DNA from: Marvania coccoides | Lineage: Eukaryota > Chlorophyta > Trebouxiophyceae > Chlorellales > Chlorellaceae | Assembly (NCBI GenBank): GCA_963854735.1 | Contig: OY978101.1 | Location: forward strand, 186,001-250,000 | Direction of reading: 5' to 3' | Length of the DNA stretch: 64,000 nucleotides | Shown: piece by piece, positions 29,882 through 43,000 of the stretch | Layout: the number at the start of each line of letters is the position of its first letter | Numbering within the stretch: the stretch's first letter is position 1 | Position numbers and translations under genes: made by a program | The notes under the pieces: model-generated | The model's input: the letters and a program-made list of their open reading frames with translations, nothing else | Database searches by the model: none | Told to the model about the DNA's origin: nothing

Positions 29882-31746
29882 CTAAATATGCTCCTCCTCG
29901 TCAGAGGAAGAGCTCTCAGAAGAGGAGCTGTCTGAGGAGGAGCGCGATCCATCGTCTGAATCAGAAGAAGAAGAAGAAGAAGAGCTGCTACCGCCGATGG
30001 CATTGCCGCCGGCTGCTGCCGCCTGCTGTTTAGCAACGAATTCGCTCATCGCAGCCCTCCAAGCCCCCAGCTCCGTGTGTAGGGTCTTAAACGCCGCCTC
30101 CCAGCGCGCGCTGCGCGGCGATCGCCGCTCCCACAGCCTCCCGATCTCGTCGTCAATCCTCTGCCGCTCGCCTTCAGTGGAAGCTTGGTCTGCAGCGGCC
30201 TGCAATGCCTCAAAGTCCCTCCTGTTGCCAGCCAGTAGCTGGTGCACCCGAAAGTAGGCCTCGTACCTACGCTGAAACTCCGTTTCGACAGCCGAAAACT
30301 CCTGTAGATGAACAAAACAGTATCCGAGAAATTGAGTAAAAGGCAATAAAGCATTGAAATCTACACCGAAAAAGAGCTGGACACAAATTTATGCGTATAG
30401 CTTCAGATTTGGCTGTTTACCTGCGCGGTATTGATGGTGGGAGCAGGCTGAGGGGTTCTCCCCGCATGCTCCTGCACCAAACTTTCTTCCGCGTTGGCAG
30501 AGCCTCTGCTGGACACAGACAGCGGCCTGGATCCCGCGCGGCCGCGGCCTGCGCCCTCCCCGCTGGTGCCAGCACCGGAGGAGGGCACGCTGGGCGTGCT
30601 GCGCAGCCGCAGCGGAGTCGTTTCCGGAGTGTGGCCGATAGTTTTATCATTCGCCGCTGCTGTCGGACCCAACTCAACCGGAAGCTGCGGCAGCCCTTCT
30701 AGCTCTTTTTCCAGCCCTGGCAGCAGCCCGTAGCGCCCTGGAGGCTCAAACGCTGACACAGAGCGCAGCCAATCTTGCAGCGCGTTCTTCTCCTCTACGG
30801 GCGGTCTGAACCCCACCACGCCCAATTTCAGCGTCTCCAGCGCGGATTTGATGGCGTGGAAGGTCCAGGCGCGGTCTTGGGTGGCCAGCAGAGCGATGAG
30901 GGTCAGCTTCACGTTGCCTGCGCGGGCAGCTGCAAGGACGCGCTCTCCCAGCCGCTGGAGCTGCTCTGCGGCTCTGCCGGACAGCTGCAGGGGGAGAGGG
31001 TGGCTGGGCGAGGGGGAGGAAGGCGGCGCGCCCTTGCTGGCTGCTGCAATGTTTTGCGTGGCGGTTTTGTCTGCAACTTTCTGCATTGCTTGGGTGGACT
31101 CCTGCAGAAGGTTTGAGGCGGGCAGCGCTGCTTGTCCGCCAGCTGTAGCAGCTGCATTCTGCGGGGCGGCAGTGGGCCGCTGCTGCTGCTGAAGAGGCGG
31201 GGCTTCATGCGGCACAGCTGCCTTGTTGCTGGCGTTGGCAGCCGCATGCTTCGCTACCTGAACAGGCTGTCTCTCAGGCAACACAATGGCCGCCCTCCCT
31301 GCAGTGCCAGTTTTTTTGGTTGCTGCTGCTCCTGCAGTTCTTGTCGCTGTCCTTACGGCAGCTTTCTTCAATATGCGGAGGGGCTGCAGTTTGTGGGTCA
31401 CGCGGCCTTCCACCGCGCCAGTGCCTTTGGACCCCACGCGCACGAGGTAGCAGGTCTGCTCTTCATGCAGCGCTTTTGAATGAAGCTCCTCGGCGGCAAC
31501 TGAGACGACCTGCAATAAATAATTCAGGGAAAGAAGTAGGGGTGAATTGAGGAGATACATTAATGCATGGACTCCTTTTAAACATATGATAAATGCAAAA
31601 AGGCTCACCGTCTTCTCGCCGGGGGCTCCCAGCGCGATGTGAGCTGGATGTCCCTCCAGCAGGAGCTCGAGCAGCTGCTGGGTGAGGCGCATCTGGATGC
31701 ATTGGCCTTGGTTCTCGTCCAAGGACGTGAGTTTGATGTCCACCAT
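29882..31746 (-). CDS. ELL-like RNA polymerase II elongation factor (occludin-homology domain)
   Basis: Exons 31609-31746, 30421-31509 and 29882-30301, all phase 0, give 548 residues. The N-terminal part (IQMRLTQQLLELLLEGHPAH, then an LHEEQTCYLVRVGSKG segment and AVEGRVTHKLQPLRI) resembles the ELL N-terminal domain, where VTHKL-type endings recur in plant homologues. A Gln/Ala/Pro-rich middle includes a helical segment (LTLIALLATQDRAWTFHAIK). The C-terminal exon encodes an ELL/occludin-homology helical bundle (EFSAVETEFQRRYEAYFRVH ... LHTELGAWRAAMSEFV) and a Ser/Asp/Glu tail. ELL increases Pol II elongation within super/little elongation complexes. The occludin-type bundle is the strongest support; sequence conservation is modest. 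Confidence 0.65.
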
Positions 31747-32056
31747 CCTGCCTCAGCAGAGAGGGCCTTGGCCCATTAATATATTCTTGATTTAAAACAT
31801 GAGCGAGGAAACTACGCAGTGCAGCGTCAGAGATGATGATACAACGAATATGGTGTTATCAAATTTATTTATTTTTGTATCTGCGGCCGGGGTTGCGTTT
31901 TGGCCTTGAAATAACATTTCGGCGAGCTTTTTTTAGTTTTAGTGCCTTTGCAATAATTTTTTTAATTGTTAATGCAATAATACTGCGTCAATAAACCAAC
32001 CTCATATATATTGTCAGCGGTGCTCGTCTCAAAAGAATTAATCGAAAAATCGAAAA
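31747..32056. promoter_or_regulatory. 310-bp divergent spacer, ELL-like / LSM7
   Basis: A very AT-rich spacer between two start codons that must contain both promoters. No element was recognised. Confidence 0.35.
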
Positions 32057-32534
32057 ATGGCAAACAGGCAAAAGGATACCGCGCTAAACCTCGCAAAATA
32101 CGTAGATAAAAACATCGTCGTGAAGTTGACAGGCGGCAGGGAAGGTGCGCGCCGTTCTTGTGCATATTTACTTTGGGCTTGCCTCAATTTGTTGTTGTTG
32201 TTTCTCTCACAAAATATGCACTCGTTGCAGTGATGGGCATTCTCAAGGGGTACGATCAGCTGCTGAACTTGGTGTTGGACGAGGCTTCGGAGTATCTGCG
32301 TGGTAAGCATGCAGCATTATTTATTTTCCTGCACCGTCCGACGCTTTTCCCCCTTCTCTGCCTCCCTCACACCTCGCGGCCATTTTTTTTGCTGCAGACC
32401 CCGAGGACGCTCTTCAATTGACCGACCAGACGCGATCTTTGGGGCTCATCGTGTGCCGGGGTACCTCAGTGATGACTGTTATCCCCGCCGAAGGCACCGA
32501 AGAAATTGAAAACCCTTTTATTGCGCCGCAATAA
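32057..32534 (+). CDS. LSM7: U6 snRNA-associated Sm-like protein LSm7
   Basis: Exons 32057-32144, 32231-32302 and 32398-32534 (phases 1 and 1) give 98 residues. The Sm1 motif is NIVVKLTGGREVMGILKGYD with QLLNLVLDEA, and Sm2 is LGLIVCRGTSVMTVIPAEGT, followed by EEIENPF. Both are nearly identical to plant and animal LSm7. LSm7 belongs to the LSm1-7 ring (cytoplasmic mRNA decay) and the LSm2-8 ring (nuclear U6 snRNA). The TAA stop overlaps an AATAAA (32530-32535), a possible poly(A) signal. The length is normal and the call is secure. Confidence 0.95.
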
Positions 32535-32655
32535 ACACGCACATTTTTTCTTTTTCCTACCTCTCATACTGACTGACTCTTGACTCTTGACCCCTGACCC
32601 AATTTTCTGTGTAAGAAACTACTTTTCACGTAAGGTTGGTTCAGAAACAGTCTCC

Positions 32656-33675
32656 CTACTCTTCTTCAACCAGAACCGCGTGGTTGTTCGCCGCAATCCA
32701 CTCCACGCCCAGCCTGTACTCCCCTTCAGGCTGGGTGTCCTCCCCCCCAGCAATAGAGATGCCAACTCCGGTGATGCGCATCGGGTTCATTTCCACCTGC
32801 TGCTCGATGACCTTGCCGCGCCACGTCAACAGGAACCGCTCCAGAGGGATCTCCACCTCGGACCACTCCCCCTTCCTGCAAAAATATGAATTATCAAAGC
32901 AGAAACGCCTAAAATTTTGTTCGGTTGGAAGGAAAATAAGAACATAAGGAGGCGAAGCTGCCGTCAATGCTACCTCTTATTACTATAAAACAACAGAAAA
33001 CCCGGCTGCTTTGGTTTGATAATGGCATGCACTTATTTACCTGGCAAACAGGAACGCCTGCCACACGTCGTCTGTGCTCTCCCCGACAACCCAGTTGTCG
33101 GTGCGTATATTGGCCAGGTACTTTCTTCCGTCGCCCTTCACCCTGAACACCAGCGAGTGGAAGTCGTCAAGGTCGATGTACCCGCCGTCTGGTGCACGAG
33201 AAGACATCCCGGCAAAACCGCTGCGCTTGAGCTTGTCGCTGGCTTCGGGACCCAACTGCCGGCTGTAGACCCCCCGAAACTCCGCAGTGCCCTTAAAATA
33301 AACAGAGTGTAATTTGATCAAACTGAATAAAGAATTGGACAGTTTTTTTAGTGAATGTGGAGAAGGCAGAAGAAAAACTTACGGGGGTGTCTTCAGAGGG
33401 CTGCAGCTCTGCGGTGGACATGCCGCCCATCTGGGAGTCGGAGAAGGTGCGCCATGGCAAGAGGTCCTCTGCAGCAGCGAATCGGAACAGCATGCGCTGC
33501 TTTTCTGCCCAAGGATTTTGAGCTGCAAGCCAAGACGGAGGAGCAAAATGAGAGTGTGGGATATGACAGGCATTTGGGCAAGCCAAAGTGCTTGGAAAAT
33601 TCAATTACATAACAAGCTGGAAGCACCTTTCTCGATATACTGCTGGGTCTCTCGCAAAAGCCTCCTGAAAATCAT
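32656..33675 (-). CDS. CIA30 / NDUFAF1-type complex I assembly factor
   Basis: Exons 33627-33675, 33383-33522, 33041-33291 and 32656-32875 give 219 residues. The ATG at 33673-33675 starts MIFRRLLRETQQYIEK. CIA30 domain features: FRFAAAEDLLPWRTFSDSQM with GGMSTAEL, GTAEFRGVYSRQL, SLVFRVKGDGRKYLANIRTD, WQAFLFARKGEWSEVEIPLE and MNPMRITGVGISIAGGEDTQ near the end. CIA30/NDUFAF1 is a chaperone of mitochondrial complex I membrane-arm assembly. The protein is a single domain without the NAD-binding extension found in the plastid HCF173-type relatives. The N-terminus is short and basic, and mitochondrial import is plausible but not proven. Confidence 0.85.
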
Positions 33676-34036
33676 ATCGTTTTTTTTTTAATTTGAAAAA
33701 CAAATTGGAAACCCGTTTGCCTTGCTGGATGCAGAGGGAATGTTTTACGTGTTGCGAATTATTTTGTTTGAAAACGAAAAGCGAAGAGGCTAATAAAAAC
33801 CATTGTTCAACCTGCCTAAAATACAACGGGATCCAGCTACCTTGACCTCAATTGCAAAACAATTAATTGATTTAATACAGAAATTTGCATACAACAGTGG
33901 CCAGCGGCTTCGAAACGAGCCCTTCGACGATACAATTTAAATGTCGATTTAAATTTTTATGCAGACCGAGTGTTCCGCGGCTTTGGGCCGCCTCAGGCCG
34001 TGTGCTGCAGCGCAACAAGTCTAGAATAATATATTG
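33676..34036. promoter_or_regulatory. 361-bp divergent spacer, CIA30 / VPS13
   Basis: AT-rich sequence between two start codons with no gene in it. Both promoters are expected here. Confidence 0.35.
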
Positions 34037-37000
34037 ATGTTCGAGGGCTGGGCCAGCGAGCTGCTGGCGTCCTACCTGGGCCAGTTTTTGGAGGTGCAGC
34101 GGGAGCAGCTGAGGATCAGCCTGTGGAGCGGTGCGTAGCTTAATTCATCCAATCTTTCCCACATCAACACAACCACATACACCCATGACATCTTCACGTC
34201 TCGCATGCCGGCCATCCCGTCCTCTTTCTCGATAAATTACATAGTTTCGCCACTCCGCTCATGATTTGTTCTTCGCATTGTACTGCAGCATGGAGGACGG
34301 GGCTCACGCTGGAAAACGTGGCGTTGCGCCCCGATGCATTCGACCACATGCAGCTGCCCTTCAAGCTGGTGCGCGGCCGGGTTGGGAGCATCCAAGCTCT
34401 GGTGCCGTGGAAGGCACTCCGCTCTCCGTTGATTATAAACTTCTCGGACGTCGAAATTCACCTCCAGCTGCTGGGGCCCGAAGACATGACGCCCGAGGTG
34501 GTGGCTGAGCGCGCATTGGCGGCCAAGCAAGCCCACATTGCGGCGCAGGAGCTGCAGGAGCTCGCCGCTCGCGTGTCTCCTGATGGCAGCACCGCGAAGC
34601 CAGCAGAGAAGGAGAAAAACGGAGGCAGTGGGGAGGGGAAGAGCGGGGGGCTGCTGTGGTCGCTGCTGCAGCACGCGCTGACTACGTTCATGCGTCGACT
34701 GCAGCTGAGTTTGAAGAACGTCCACATCAGCATCGAGGACCCTGCCACCGGCCGCAAATTCGGGTTTCGGCTGGGGCAGCTGCACACCTGCATGCCTGGA
34801 GAGGTGCAGCACCCTTCAATGCTGCTGGCGGAGGACGCAGGCGCGGAGCATGCAAGTCGCGCCGCTCGAGGCTCGATTCAAAAGCAGCTGGCGGCTGAGG
34901 GGCTGCAGGTGTATTGGATGATGGTCAGAGAAGGCTCTGCGGGTGTGGAAGACGACAGAGAGGATGCCTGGAGTGTGCTGCAGCCCACAGACATTGTGGT
35001 TCACGTTTCTTCGAAAATTATTGGCTTCAGCGCCGCTGACCCGATCTGCTGCCACGTGGCGGCTGTGGTGCACGAAGCGCGGCTGGCGCTGCGCCCCTGC
35101 CAGGTGGCGGACGTCCTGCACTGCGCAGACCAGCTGGCGTGGCTGGGAGCGGCCTCCAAGCACGCGCACTTGCGCCCGCCAACGGTGAAGCAGCGAGGCG
35201 AAGAGGAAGAAAGAAGCGCCCACAGGCGCGCAATGTGGCGGTTTGCGATCAACGCTGTGCTAGCAGAGCTGCGTGGACCCCTGAAAGCCGCGCCGTGGAG
35301 GAGCGCTGACGCCGTGCAGCACGCGAGATGCCAATACGTCCTTCTGTACCGCAAAAGGCTGGAACTGGAGCGCGAACAGAGTCAGCAGCAGCAGCAGCAA
35401 CAACAAAATGGAAGCGGCGGTGGCGGAAGCAGCAGTAGCGGCAGTGCAGCTGCTTCCCCTGCTGATGCAGCGGCAGGGAGCGGGCAGTGTCCTTCACTCA
35501 GTCCAGCCAGGCCGCCCGTGCTGAGTCCGGTAGGGGAAGCGCGGCTGAAGGAGCTGGAGCGCACGCTGAGTGTGCTGGACGTGGTTTCGTGCCGCTCCAC
35601 AGCGCGGCACTGCGTGGAGGGAAGCCAACTGCTTGCAGCGGGCGTTGCATCGATTGAGAGCAGCAGCCAGCCGCAGCGAGGGGTGATGTGGGGGCTGGCC
35701 AAGGCGGGCAGCTTCATTGGGTTCCACTCCAGGACCGCGCTGATGCTGCAGCCCACTGAGTCGGAGGTTCAAGAGCTGTACAAGGCGGTGGATTTTCGAC
35801 CGGAGGAAGAAGAGGCAGAGAAGGCGGCTGCGGAGGCGCGTCCAGGCAGCGCAGGGCTCTCCCTGCACCTCAGCTTTGGAATCATGTTCTCTGCGATCGA
35901 CGTGGGGCTGTTGAGGGACAGCGGCGAGAGGGCGGCGGCGGTGCAGCTGAGGGGGCTGCAAGTGGAGACGACGGCAGGGCCTGAAGGCGCTACAGCTGGC
36001 GTCACGCTGGCTAACATTCACGCGCAAGACTGCGTGAGCTGCGGGGCTGGGGTGGAAGTGCAGCTGCTGGGGCGTGGTCCTTCAGAGAGCACCAGCAGCG
36101 GCGATGGCGGCGGTGGCGACTTGGGAAGGAGCGCAGCGCCGCCGCCGGTGCTGCGCATGCAGTTCGCCGCCAAAACTTCGACACTGGATGTGCTGGTGCA
36201 GCCGCTGCGGTTTCAGGCCACCCCGAGCGCGCTGCACACGATGGCATTGTTTGTTCCTCTGGCGGTGGAGGGTTCGTTTTCTGGGGCGTGCATGGCTGCT
36301 GTCAATGGTTTGAGCGATGCTGCGCGCGCTGTGATCAAAGCGGATCACCTGCGGCAGCTGGGACCCCCACTGGATATGGTGGCGAAGGTGGAAGGGCTCG
36401 GAATCATGCTGACGGGGGAGAATGCAGCGGAAGGCGCCCTGCTGAGCACTGGCGCGCTGTTGGTGCACACTGTGGGTCAGCGCGAGTCTGTAGATGCTGC
36501 GGAGCGCGCGTTCAAGGTGCTGGGGGCTTGGAGAGACGCAGGGGAGGCGGGGGCGCCGGCAACGCAGGCGCTGAGCGGCGCAGCGGCTGCGGTGGAGCAG
36601 CAGCTCGTGTACCAGCACCTCAACGTCAGCGTGGCGGGTATCGAGCTGTGCACTGTCCCCTCCGACATCCCGTTCTTGCAGCTGCCTGCTTTAGAACCTG
36701 GGCTGCCTGCATCAGCCCCGCTTCTAGTGCCCCCTGCTGGAAGGAACCCTGTGCTCTCTCCGGTGGGCCTGTCAGGCAGCCTCAAAGTGCACCGCCTGGT
36801 GGAAGATTTTGGCGCGCCTCAAATGTGCTTGGACCTCAGCATTGACCCCATTGCAGTATCTTTAACGCCGGCGGTGGTAGCAACGCTGGGTGCTGCCTTG
36901 GGGCTCGGCCCGAGCACAGCTGCGCCTCCGCAGGAGACTCCGAGTCCCTCGCCTGAGGGTGCTGGTTCAGCGGCTTCTGTTGCCGCTGCGGCGGCGGCGG

Positions 37001-40000
37001 TGGTGCCTGCTGGGCCTGCTTTGGCGGTGGTTGACCTTCGGTTGGCCGGTGTGGCGATGGAATACGCCGCCAGCGAGGACGCGCTGGCCTGCTTGATCAT
37101 CGACAGCGGCAGAATAGGGGTCACGACACACGCGCTGGCCGTGGCTGTGTCTGCTGAGCTCTCTGGGGTGGAGATAATCGACTCTACCGCTGAAGAGGAT
37201 GAAGCCCCCGCCGTGCACGGCTTTGCTTTTCCCAGGGTCGCCAAGCGGGTGTCGTTGGAGAGCCTGGGCGTGTCTGTGGTGCCTCCCTTGACGGTGGATG
37301 GCGCTGAGACCTTGGATGTGCGGCTGTCTGACCTGAGGCTTGAGGGATACGAGGCGGAGGCGGGAAACTACATCTGCAGGCAAGTGTTTTAGTGGATTTC
37401 TTTTTGGGGGGGTTCTGTACATAGCGTTATTTGTGGGAAATGCATTTCATTAAAGTTTTATTTGTTACATTAATAATACAATTCGGATACAATGCATTTC
37501 ATTTGTTTTTATTCTATTATTTATTACCGCTATTACTGGGTGCTTCTTTGCAGGACGGACACTCGGCAGCCTGCCGATGTCGCTGTGTCGATTGCCAGCC
37601 GCCCCGACGCGCAGCACACTGTCGTGGCTCTCGAGAACGTCTCAATGGGCCACTCCACCCTCCTCCGCATCGTCACCTTGTTGCAGCAGCCGGCGGCAGC
37701 CGGCGGAAACGCGGCCGCTGCAGAGCCACCTTTGCCGCCTTCAGCAGAACCACAAAGCCCGGCCCCCCCACAGCCAGTCAAGGCGCAAACCTTCTCTGTG
37801 GAGGTCAACGACGCGCGGCTTGCGTTCAAATACAACCCTTCCGCTGTGAGGGGCTTCCATATGCCAGGAGCGCTACACGACTTTCTTTTGGCGCATGGAG
37901 ACGTAGCAACCCTGGACCTTCCCCGCCTCTCCCTCACCCTCCCGCTGCTCGAGGCCACTCCACAGCCAGGCGCTGGGCTGTTTGGGGGAGCATCGAACGA
38001 GCAGGCATCGGCATCCCCAGGCAGCGTAAGAAAAGATGCCTTGATTTTCGTTACAGACGCCACCTTGGCGGTGGCGACTACTGGCTACCCAGGACGCACC
38101 TCCCTGCCTGTGCTGCAGCTCCCACTGCTGGAGTTCACCCGGGAAAATGGGGACGCCCAGATGCTGACCCTGTTTGCCCCTTCCCTGGGCCTGGGGCTGC
38201 ACCCCAGCCACTTCGTGACGGGGGCAATGGCGGTGATGCTGTGCCAGCAGGAGCTCGCCGCGCTGGCTGGGAGGGGCGCCGCCAGCACCGAAGAGACGCA
38301 CTCAGGCGAGTTTTTTCCAAATAAACTAATATCAATTATCAGTTGAAATCTTAACTTCCCCCGAGTGTGAACCAATATTTGTTTTTTCTTCTGCAGAGGC
38401 TGAAAGCTCCATTGCAGGAGGACATCCTGCTGTTGCTGCAATTGTACCACCGACAGAAGCCCCTGAGGCCGCAACGTTAGCTCTCCCCCTCACCCCTGTA
38501 CCATCAGCAGCAATGCCGACGAGACCACCTTCCCCTCACCCCCCGCCCGCGACCGCCTCCCAGCCAGCGTGGCGCCTTGACGCGCGCTTGGGGGTGCTGG
38601 AAGTAAGCGTGCTGGGCAGCACGCCCAGCAGCACCCGTCTCAAAGCTGAGTGGCACGGCTTGGCAGCCGTCTGCTCCTCCAGTCATGAATGTGCAGTAGC
38701 GCCGCCGCGTATCGCAGCTCGGTTGACCTGGGATCATCTGTCCCTGCATGTACTACAGCCGAAAGAAGCAGCGGAGGCGCTGGAATTGACGCCTTACAAT
38801 GTGGGGGCCCTCCACAGCACGCCTTCAAGCGATAGCCTCCACATTTGGCAACTTCCGCCCAGCTTCTCGCCAGACTTGAACGGCGGTGCGGCGGGGTCCT
38901 CTGCGCGACCTTTGCGGCGGAGTCTGGCGGCGGGGCTGGGGCTGAGCGGCGCTGTTGCGGCTGATAAGACGCCTTTGGGCGAAAGCCCCCGGCCATCGTC
39001 CTTCTCAGAGGCCAGGCCCTACATGCTGGCGCGCTTCTCCGCCAGCTCCGCGGTATCAAAGTATTTTAGCGTGGCGGGCAGCGAGTTTGAGGACGCTGCG
39101 TCAGAGACCCTGCCAGACGGAAGCGAGTCCGTTTTTTGCGTCGTTTTTACTATAATTTCAGATAAAATTCAGCATTTCCCCTAAATTTAGAGCTTCTATA
39201 AGTAATATTATATTGTTCTGCAGGTTCTAGATCCCCTCCTGATGGGCACAGCCCTCGCTCTGCACCGCTGCTGCCGCTCAATGTCTCAGGCAGCGACGTG
39301 GACGCATTCTTGCTGGTGCGCCTCGCCAGCACGCTCGAAACGCCTCCCGAGCACTATCCCTGCACTTCTGACCGCGCGCCTGCCAACGTGGCTCTGTCAT
39401 GGCAGGCCCCACGCCTGGATTCAATGCTGGAGTCTCTTTCGCTGAGAGTCTTCCTCCACGGCTGGCACCACGCTGCCGAGTGCGTCTATACCTACCAGAT
39501 CTTCGCCCACCGTGCCAAGAGCCACCTCAAAGCGGCCCACGGCAGCGGAATGCTGGGAGCAATGCTGTCTCCAACTGCTGCCGCTGCCCCCGCTGCGCCT
39601 CCACCACCGCCAGCGCAGCCCCGGGCTGCTGCACCAGAAAGGGTTTCCACGCCGGCGTCTCCGGTGAACGCGCCCCAGGCGTCTCGTTTAGACCTCAGCT
39701 TGGATGCTAGAGCAATTAGCGTCGAAGCCGTGGCCACCGGAGAAAGGCTGCTAGAGGACGCAGAACGGCTGGTTCCTGTGGGCAGGCTGGATCTCACGCT
39801 CGCAGCGCAGTTCGAGTGCGGTCCCAGTGGCGCTCGCGTGATGGTGGCCGCTCCAGCGCTGTCGCTGGCGGTTGGAGCTGCGACAACGGCAGACGCTAAG
39901 GGACCAGAGCGCCTGCATTTTGGGCCGAAAGACGCGCTGCTGGGAGTCAACGGCGCGGTGGTGACCGCCAGCGACGAGACGTTTGTCTTCGACAGCCACG

Positions 40001-43000
40001 CGGAATTAATGGGAGCACCAGTGCTCACAGTGAAACCTCTTATTGCGCTGGCTGGGGCGTTGCAACAGGCGTCTGTGTGGGCCAACCCGCGCAACCTGAG
40101 CGCAGCTATTGCGCTAGCGCAGCACGCGGCGCATATGGCTGCCGATCTGCAGCTGGAGGCCCCGCCATCTCATGACCGCAGCGCTGCTCACGGCGGTGCG
40201 CCAGGAGGGGGGCACGACGCGGAGCTGCCGCCGCCCCACTTTGTGACCAGCGTAGAGGTCGGCTGCATCGCGGTTCTGCTGCAGTCAGACCAGCAGGAGG
40301 AGGGCGTTCCCTCTCCGCCGCTGTTGGAATTTGCTGCTTCAGACATCGACGTGCAGGTGAAGGATGAAGGGTCTGGAGAGCTCAGTGCGAGCGCCACAAT
40401 GCGTCTGTGCCTGGACGTGTTCAACTCTGCGAAACTCGCGTGGGAGCCGGTCATAGAGCCTTGGCAGTTGGCAGTCAGCGTTACTTTGCCTCTGTTTCGT
40501 GGAGGGGCGGCTGCAGATGGAGCTCTGGGGGGGCACCACTACCACCAACAACAACACGCACCGTTGCACCACTTCCCGCGCCATTTGTACGTGGAAGCAA
40601 AGTCCGAACAGAGCTTGGAGCTGACAGTAAGCGCCCCCGCCACCGACGCCGCTGCAGCGGCGATGGCGATGGCTGACCACGTGGGAGAGGTTGCCAGAGA
40701 GCCTGACACTTTCTTCCGACGGTTTGACCCCGGTTTTGGCGGGTCCAGCTCCCCGCTGAGCGCCAGATTCCAGCTGGTGAACCTCACCGGCAGCGATGTT
40801 GAGGTGTGGCTGGCTGCGCCGCTGCCAGGCGGGGCAAGGCCGCTGCAGCCCCCTGCTGACCCTCCCGAGCTTCAAATACCGTCTTCTGGGCGCGTTTCTT
40901 TGCCCGTGCTGTCGTTTGAAGGCCTGCAAGCCCGCGGGTTGCACTCCGGGCGGCCAGACGCGGAGCTGGGTGTTGCGCTGGACGGCGAGGGGGCGGCGCA
41001 GAGAGCGGCTGGGCGCAGCGAGGCGGAGGCGGGACCCAGAGCCACCCGCACGCTGCTGTACTTCCGCCTTGCTGAGCAGAAGGGACGCTCTGTGGCTGGA
41101 CCAGTGCACCTCGACTTGTGAGTTGTTTTAACTATTTAATATACCGTATAAAATAGCCCACGATTCCCCAAAATTTTATTAAATCAAATGCATAATTTGA
41201 ATGCTTGAAATATTGTATAATTAAACTTTTTCAATGCAGGTCGGAGACTTCTGAGCACTCAGTGCAGGTCAGCTCCTCCAGCGACCACGTCTCGCAGCTG
41301 ACGGGCCCCACCGCGCTGCGCGTGGTGGCCGTCACCTCCGAGCTGGGCCACAGCTCATTCACCTGCACCCTGCATAGCGGAGTTCAAATTCGGAATACCA
41401 CTCACGTCGAGCTGGAAGTCGGCGTCCAAACCACAGTGGGGCTGTCGCTGGGGGTGCCCCACTCCCTAGGGGTGCTAGCCCCAGGGGACTCATCTTGGTT
41501 ACCGACCTCCAGGGGCAGTATTGGCATGCTTTGCATGCGTCCTTCACACTCGTATTGCCTTGACCGCCCCGGCAGACTGCCGCCCCTCCCTGGCGGTGGA
41601 AAGGGAGGGCAGCCCGAGTTTGGCGGGCGCGCGCACTCTGGCGTGGTGTACCGCTCCACGGCGTATCGCCAGGGTGCTCATAGAGGCGGCAGTGCTGACG
41701 GCGTGGCCGCGGGGCCCAGCCATGCTTTTGGGTGGAGCGTCGGCATCCCGCTGGCGCAGCTGCTCAGCGGCGTGGCTTCGTCGCGGCAGGTCGCGTGCAA
41801 GCCCACCTTTGACGACTCTGCGAGCTTCCTGGTCGCCATTGGCGCCACCCAGCAAGGCGAGTTTATTGATATATTTCACTCGCTGTGATTTTTTTATTTT
41901 TTATTTTTTACTATAAACTTAATATATATGTACTTTAATTCCAATTAATTTAGCTCCATTTTTCACCCTTTCCTTCATACCTGTACATTGCAGGCAGCGA
42001 GTGGGAGGTCACCGTGGCGCCACCTCTCACGCTGCACAATGCCCTGCCGCTTCCAGTGGACGTCACCCTGTTCCCCCGCTGGGACACCCCCACGCGGCTG
42101 CGCCTCCTCCCCAACGAACGTGCCCCGCTGCAGCACCTCGACATCGCGAGAATCGAAACTATGGCGTTGAGGGCCGAAGGCTTTGAACCCACCACCCAAT
42201 TCCGCATCCACGTGGCGCCTCCGCTGGGCGCCCCCACGCAGCCCGATCTGCACCTCCGCTCCCATGCCGCCAGCGCCGTCAGCAGCTCCCACACGCCCTC
42301 CGAAGAATTCACCTTCTGGGGGGCGGCCGCCGGCGGAGATGCCACAACCACGACAACAACGCTGAGAGAAATGGCGCCGGGGTGCTCCACGGTGCAGGTA
42401 TCGGTGCACCACTCCCTGGTGGCCGCCACAGGCGCGCACTCGCTGCGTCTTTCGTGCGGCCTGTGGGTGTACAACTGCTCTGGAGTGCCGCTGTCGCTGC
42501 GGCCCGCTCCTGACGAAGCGCTGAGCCTCTCTGGGCAGTCTCCGGACGACCTGCTGCTGGAGAATACGTATGATGACGTGCCAGACAGCTGGATCCCGCC
42601 GCTGCTGTTACCGGGGCATGAAGGCACGCTGGGCCCGCTGGGGATGATGTCTCCGCTGGCAGCAGATATAAGGACCTCTCCCGTGAAAGCAGCCAGCACA
42701 CCGCTCCCCTCCAACACCGCTGGAGAGCATCCGACTCCGACGGTGCTGCTGCGCGGCGAAGGGGGCGGCGGCGGCGGGCGGGGCGGGGCAACGCCGCCGC
42801 CGCAGCGAGATGCCCACCACCTGCCAGCGCACAGCACGCATAGCATGACGGGATCCATGTCCATGCTGTCTGTGGGTCGCACCGCCTCCGCGGTGGACAT
42901 GCCTGGGCTGAGCGAGATTCTGGAGGGCCCAGCTTCCTCAAATCCTCGAATGGCGGCTGCATCTCCGCTCAGCCCCAGTAGAGGGTCGGTGCTGGGGATG

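Noticed and set aside
37431..38324. Long alternative frame through VPS13 exon 3 that a GT donor at 37383 would select
   Set aside because: It destroys the conserved VPS13 phase at both ends; the GC donor at 37380 keeps it.
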